Source: Actinomortierella ambigua
Lineage: Eukaryota; Mortierellomycota; Mortierellomycetes; Mortierellales; Mortierellaceae
Direction of reading: 5' to 3'
DNA: 64,000 nucleotides
Assembly (NCBI GenBank): GCA_016098155.1
Contig: JAAAJB010000046.1
Coordinates: forward strand, 37,490 to 101,489
A program made the translations under genes and the position numbers. Shown here piece after piece: positions 59,766-64,000 of the stretch; within the stretch, counting starts at the first letter, position 1; the number at the start of each line of letters is the position of its first letter. The notes under the pieces are model-generated. The model was not told the origin of the DNA. It worked only from the letters and a program-made list of their open reading frames with translations, and did no database searches.

Positions 59766-61808
59766 ATGTATTGTCTACTCAGGAAACCAATGCGCCCCGC
59801 CATGGCGAAAGTGCAAACCATCACAACTCCTCCAACTCATGCCACGCAGCACGATGAGGCCATCTACCTGGCTAACCTCTGTCGCCCAGCCCTCAATGAC
59901 CTCGTTCTCAAGCTCTCTTGGTTCAACCACTCGCAGAGCTTCACGGCCCAAGAGATCCTTGACCTGCCTCTGACGCAGACCCGCATCCCGGATGATCTGC
60001 ACGACTTGCCCAGTCGTCGCTCTACGCGCCACGGACTCGCCGAGGCTATCGCTGCACTGCTGTACCCCGCGCATGAAGGTTCGATGACAGCCATCATTCG
60101 ATACGAAGAGGACCGCGTTCGTTTACGCGCCTGGGCGGCGCTTCAGCGCAAACGCGACCACTTGGAGGCCACCCGACGGAACGGACATCGCATCATGGGC
60201 GTCGACGACGACATGCGCGGGGCGAATGCGCCGGTCTGGACTTCCCGTATCATTTCCCAGGGACCTTGGAACCCGGAAACGAAGCCCATCTCCCTCGGCG
60301 GCGTACGAGCGATCCCCATGCCGGTCCAAGTGGCCGAAAAGGAGCATCTGGCGCCGTTCCTGACGCACCTGAGCCAGAACGGCACACACCTCCTTGGCGA
60401 GAACGATGACAGCAACAGCAGCAAAAACAACGACGACAGCGAGGGTATGGAACTGAATGACGGTCAAGGCGAGCCCTACTACGGTGTGAAGGGCGCCGAG
60501 TTCCGCAAGGGTGTCATCTATGAGGACGGACGGATGGATCTGTGCAAAATGGTCGTTGGACCCGACCACATCTGGCAGTTGATGGACAGCCTACGTCCCA
60601 ATGAATTTGTGCGTCACTTCCTGCTGGGCAACAACATCATCGGCCCTTCGGGAGCCCGGGCCATTGCCAGCTTCGTCCGCGACCTACCGAATCGGATGGA
60701 GACGTGGTATCTGGCCGGCAATTGCATCAACGGGCCCAGCTTCAAGGTGCTCGTCGATGCCATGGTCCACTCACCCACGATCACCAACATCTGGATGAAG
60801 CGGAATCCGCTTGGACCCGAGGCCGCATCGGATGTGTCGCGCCTCATCACCGAGTCGCCAAACCTGCGCACGCTGGATCTCGACCAGACAGAGCTGGGCG
60901 ATCAAGGCATCACCGACCTGTTCAACAGCCTGGCAGAGTACACTGGGCCGCAGGGCAGCCAGCTGCCGCTGCGTCACCTCTATCTCAACGGCAACGGCAT
61001 TTCCACCCGTGGCGCGGTGGCCATCGCCAGGTTCCTCGCGTCACCGCACTGCGGCTTGACATCCCTCTACCTGTCGACCAACCCGCTCGGCAACAAGGGT
61101 GCCGAGGCCCTCGCCACTGGGCTGCCTAACTCACCGTCTCTGACCCGACTTTTCCTTCAGTCAACTGGCATCGGTACCCAAGGTGCCATCGCGCTCTGCA
61201 CTGCCTTGACGGGGCATCCGGGTATTCGTAGTCTGGATCTGGGCCAGGCCTATGCGACCGAAGATCTTGGCCAGGCCTACAACTACATCGAAGACGACGC
61301 CCTGTTGAGCATGAGAACGTTCCTGGGAGTGACCCGTCAGCTCGAGTACTTCCACCTCGGCTTTTGCGCCATCACGCCGCCGGGCCTCGTCGCGCTGTCT
61401 GGGTCGGTGGTGGAGAGCCCCTCACTGATGTACTTTAACGCGACGTCGATCCTAGAGGACCCAACAACGTCGCTGCAAAGGAAGGCCGAGCCTGCTACTT
61501 TTACGCCGTCGCGCGGCCTACCCTTTGCTTACCATGCACCCCGGCCACCAAGGGCAGAGGCCGAGATGCAGAGGGCGGTGCAGGAGCACCTTCAGAATAA
61601 TGTCTGGGCGCGGTATGGCATGGATATGTCGTACGAGAAGTTCCTGGCGGAGGAGAAGCGGTGGTTGGTCAATGACCGCGATGTGCGCAAGATTGATAGT
61701 GTCTATCGCAATCGCGATGCTGGCCTGGCACGGCGGCGTTTGATGATGCTGGTCAAGGACTGGGATGAGGGAGACGATACACTGGAGAGGGTGATGTTGC
61801 ATGCCTAA
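59766..61808 (+). CDS. Leucine-rich-repeat protein, ribonuclease-inhibitor type
   Basis: Single exon, 680 residues from the ATG at 59766; in-frame ATGs 24 and 36 bases later are equally possible. The N-terminal 230 residues lack repeats and include an acidic Asn/Ser/Asp stretch. From about 265 to 545 there are RI-type repeats of 28-30 residues: HFLLGNNIIGPSGARAIASF, TWYLAGNCINGPSFKVLVDA, NIWMKRNPLGPEAASDVSR, LDLDQTELGDQGITDLF, HLYLNGNGISTRGAVAIA, SLYLSTNPLGNKGAEALA, RLFLQSTGIGTQGAIALC. These form a horseshoe used for protein binding. The C-terminal 110 residues are charged and helical, with VRKIDSVYRNR. No NACHT or kinase domain is attached. Function unknown; similar stand-alone proteins occur in many fungi. 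Confidence 0.85.
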   Translation: MYCLLRKPMRPAMAKVQTITTPPTHATQHDEAIYLANLCRPALNDLVLKLSWFNHSQSFTAQEILDLPLTQTRIPDDLHDLPSRRSTRHGLAEAIAALLYPAHEGSMTAIIRYEEDRVRLRAWAALQRKRDHLEATRRNGHRIMGVDDDMRGANAPVWTSRIISQGPWNPETKPISLGGVRAIPMPVQVAEKEHLAPFLTHLSQNGTHLLGENDDSNSSKNNDDSEGMELNDGQGEPYYGVKGAEFRKGVIYEDGRMDLCKMVVGPDHIWQLMDSLRPNEFVRHFLLGNNIIGPSGARAIASFVRDLPNRMETWYLAGNCINGPSFKVLVDAMVHSPTITNIWMKRNPLGPEAASDVSRLITESPNLRTLDLDQTELGDQGITDLFNSLAEYTGPQGSQLPLRHLYLNGNGISTRGAVAIARFLASPHCGLTSLYLSTNPLGNKGAEALATGLPNSPSLTRLFLQSTGIGTQGAIALCTALTGHPGIRSLDLGQAYATEDLGQAYNYIEDDALLSMRTFLGVTRQLEYFHLGFCAITPPGLVALSGSVVESPSLMYFNATSILEDPTTSLQRKAEPATFTPSRGLPFAYHAPRPPRAEAEMQRAVQEHLQNNVWARYGMDMSYEKFLAEEKRWLVNDRDVRKIDSVYRNRDAGLARRRLMMLVKDWDEGDDTLERVMLHA

Positions 61809-62174
61809 AAACAAGAATGTTGTTTTTCATACCCATAGTATTATTTATTTTCAGTCTTGTGCAAATCTAAATTATTTTGCATCTTTGCAGTCGACGTCGA
61901 CACACTTTATCAGTGTTTTCGCGATGTATAGTCATTGGAATGAAAGAGTTGACACCTGATGTATTTTTTTGACTTTTATTCACAACCTATTGATCGTTCC
62001 ACTCAAGACTCGCTGTATACCTTTTGGTTGAGGAAACAGCGCGGCAGCATATACCAAAACTCCCACAACAGCTAGAAGGCCAGGTTGTTCGGTCGTCATT
62101 TGAAGGTGGCGATGGTGGGGAGAGATTGTTCAACCATCTTGATAAATAAAAAAAAAATCTGTTTATTTTGTTTC
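61809..62174. other. Convergent 3' spacer
   Basis: 366 bp of AT-rich sequence between two convergent stop codons, with poly-T and poly-A runs. It holds only 3' ends. Confidence 0.65.
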
Positions 62175-63859
62175 CTATTGGGATGGTGTCCGCAAGAACG
62201 ATCGGAAGTACGCATCCACATCCTCCCATGCCGAGCGCGACGTGCCCTGAACACGGAAACCAATGTAAGCATCGGGGCGGACGACGACGATCGCACCACT
62301 GCCATTTGTGGGACTCACACCATAGCGCTCATGGATGACATCCTCCTGATCCACATACAGCTTGCCGTCACCCTTGGGTCTGCTCGCCAGCGATCGAAGA
62401 ACCTTCACGCCTTCCTCGTCGCTGTCATTGGTCGCCACCGTCGCCACCGACGACGCGCCAACGACATTCGCCTCAAACATGGGAGATTGGATCGAGCTCA
62501 TTCGCCACTGTTGACGCCATTTGGCCAGATATTCGGTCAGATTCTGCTCCACTGACGCCTGCTTGTCTGTCAGATTCTGAGCCGTACCGAGAACCACAAT
62601 GTGGAATACGCCCGGTCGATCCCACAGTGTCTGGAGCATTATCGCCTCGCTCTCGGTCGTCGCCGAGACTTCGAATGGACGGATGGCGCCATCACGAGCT
62701 CGTACGCCCACAGTAAAGGCATCCTTGGGTGCGGGTTGTTTGGGGTGCGACTGATTCAGGAGGTTGTCATGATAGCGCATCAACAGCTACATTATGCACA
62801 CACGCAGATAGGCAGTACAAACAAAAAGAGTTAGTTTCCAATGATAACCAAATGACTAAAAGAACAGCATTCATGTCCCTCGATATCCTGTATAATAGAG
62901 ATAGCCAGCAGAGCAAAAAGGTAATTTTCACATTACCATAGCAGTACGCGAAGGTGAGCTGGAGGCTGGCAGGTAGGGCATGATGTAGGGTATGATTCGA
63001 ACGACAGAATTGCGCAGGAATTGGGTCATGGTCGTGTGCGAGAACATAAAACTGAAGCCTCCCGCAGACAGGTTGACGGCTTCCCTGGCAAGTGGCTTGC
63101 GCTCATCTCCATAGGTATCCAGGACCTCCTTGGTAGCAAGACCTTGCTCAACATAGGCAATCTTCCAGGCGAGGTTGAACGCATCTTGTAAGCCAAGGTT
63201 CATGCCTATCGTGGGAAAAAAAAATTGGGCGGGCGTAGAATTGGTGTACGAGCACGGTCAGATCATGAGTAGGTTGTTCATATCGTTGTACATTGGTGAG
63301 TCTTCTCCCTTAACCGGGCGCAAGACCCAATCTTCCAGCTGTTCGTACCTTGACCACCAACCTATTGAAGTTGAAAATGAGCCAAGGAGAGTCATTGGGA
63401 CAAATATTAGCACTAGTTTCCCACGCGCAAGAGGAAAGACATTTTTGAATCATTCACTTCCCCCCCCCCCTTCCTTCGCTCTCTTTCCCATCACCATCAT
63501 TCTCATTGTCACTTACAGGGCTGTGTACATGAGCGGCGTCGCCGGCCAAAAAGATTCGTCCCTTGTATGAGTATTGATCAGCAATGCGTTCGTTGACCCG
63601 GTAATAGGTCAACCATTCGGTCGTCTTGATGTCGAAGCGGAGTGGGGCTACGGTCTCTGATACCAATTTCTGAAAGTCCTCAAAGGCAGGGACGCCCACA
63701 TCCGGGTTGTTGGGATCCATCTCACCCGCGTCGACGATGCAGCGTACTCGACCATCCGTCATAGGAATGAGAGCAATTGTGTGGCTATTGCTGCCCATGA
63801 TAAGGTTGATCTTTTTGCAGTCGAGCTCCGTGTCGACCAGGCCATCGTAGAGAATCATC
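62175..63859 (-). CDS. Class A FAD-dependent monooxygenase, phenol-hydroxylase-like (5' truncated)
   Basis: Exons present: 63859-63517, 63361-63349 (13 nt), 63205-62937, 62786-62175; 412 residues up to the stop. The N-terminus, including the GxGxxG dinucleotide fold, lies beyond the window edge or in upstream sequence I cannot resolve. The second FAD motif is clear: GRIFLAGDAAHVHSP, continuing VGGQGMNLGLQDAFNLAWK across the micro-exon. A thioredoxin-like C-terminal domain (about the last 170 residues, with VVVRPDAYIGFRVQG) is typical of the phenol 2-monooxygenase and pentachlorophenol hydroxylase group. These use NADPH and oxygen to hydroxylate aromatic rings; the substrate is unknown. AFTVGVRARD before the C-terminal domain also fits. 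Confidence 0.88.
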
Positions 63860-63949
63860 CTGTGGGGCCGGCTAAATAAATTTAAGGGAAAAATGGTGGG
63901 AAAAATTTCTTTTGGTTATTTTCTGGATAGCCTATTCACCCACATTCAA

Positions 63950-63971
63950 AAAAAAAAAAAAAAAAAAAAAA
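63950..63971. repeat. Poly-A run near the window edge
   Basis: About 22 consecutive A on the plus strand, upstream of the last visible monooxygenase exon and probably inside an intron. Confidence 0.85.
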
Positions 63972-64000
63972 TGAAACCCCCAACACCGTAACAAAACACA

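Overview
The window is nuclear DNA of a filamentous fungus. Every recognisable gene is eukaryotic, most are split by short GT-AG introns, and several are fungus-specific fusions (trifunctional Fol1, two-module Egt1). Gene content, many Q/N/S/H-rich tracts and frequent short exons suggest an early-diverging lineage such as Mortierellomycota. That placement is an inference from style, not from a search. A 135-base run of N (20559-20693) marks an assembly gap.

Layout: 0-3.1 kb, FCP1-type phosphatase (+). 3.5-5.5 kb, DnaJ/DNAJB6-like chaperone (+). 5.7-10.3 kb, FHA - SQ/TQ - tandem-BRCT protein resembling MDC1 (-). 10.6-13.4 kb, FOL1 (-). 13.9-16.8 kb, mitochondrial intermediate peptidase (-). 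16.8-22.1 kb, gene-poor island with degenerate sequence and a minisatellite. 22.1-24.2 kb, PGM2-type phosphomutase (-). 24.4-27.4 kb, EGT1 (-). 28.9-29.5 kb, single-pass membrane protein (-). 30.2-31.4 kb, UPF0145/YbjQ protein (+). 31.5-33.9 kb, MFS transporter (-). 34.8-38.6 kb, VPS35 (+). 38.6-42.0 kb, a gene-free stretch. 42.0-42.6 kb, NHP6/HMGB (+). 43.7-47.2 kb, mitochondrial malonyl-CoA:ACP transacylase (+). 47.6-49.8 kb, choline-transporter-like Pns1 (-). 51.1-54.3 kb, intron-containing MULE transposase-derived gene with a SWIM finger (-), head to head with an F-box gene (+, 54.4-56.2 kb). 56.5-59.6 kb, CCZ1 (+). 59.8-61.8 kb, leucine-rich-repeat protein (+). 62.2 kb to the right edge, class A flavin monooxygenase (-, 5' end outside).

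Exon structures were built by hand and checked for frame continuity; each multi-exon model closes in frame with canonical or near-canonical splice sites. The genes are mostly housekeeping and do not form a pathway cluster. Two small links are visible: CCZ1 (Rab7 exchange factor) and VPS35 (retromer) act in the same endosome-vacuole route, and OCT1 and MCT1 are both mitochondrial. The parts most worth a second look are the MDC1-like protein with its TQ repeats, the MULE-derived gene sharing a 93-bp promoter with an F-box gene, the micro-exons, the GC-AG intron in VPS35, and a minisatellite whose every unit carries a consensus splice donor.
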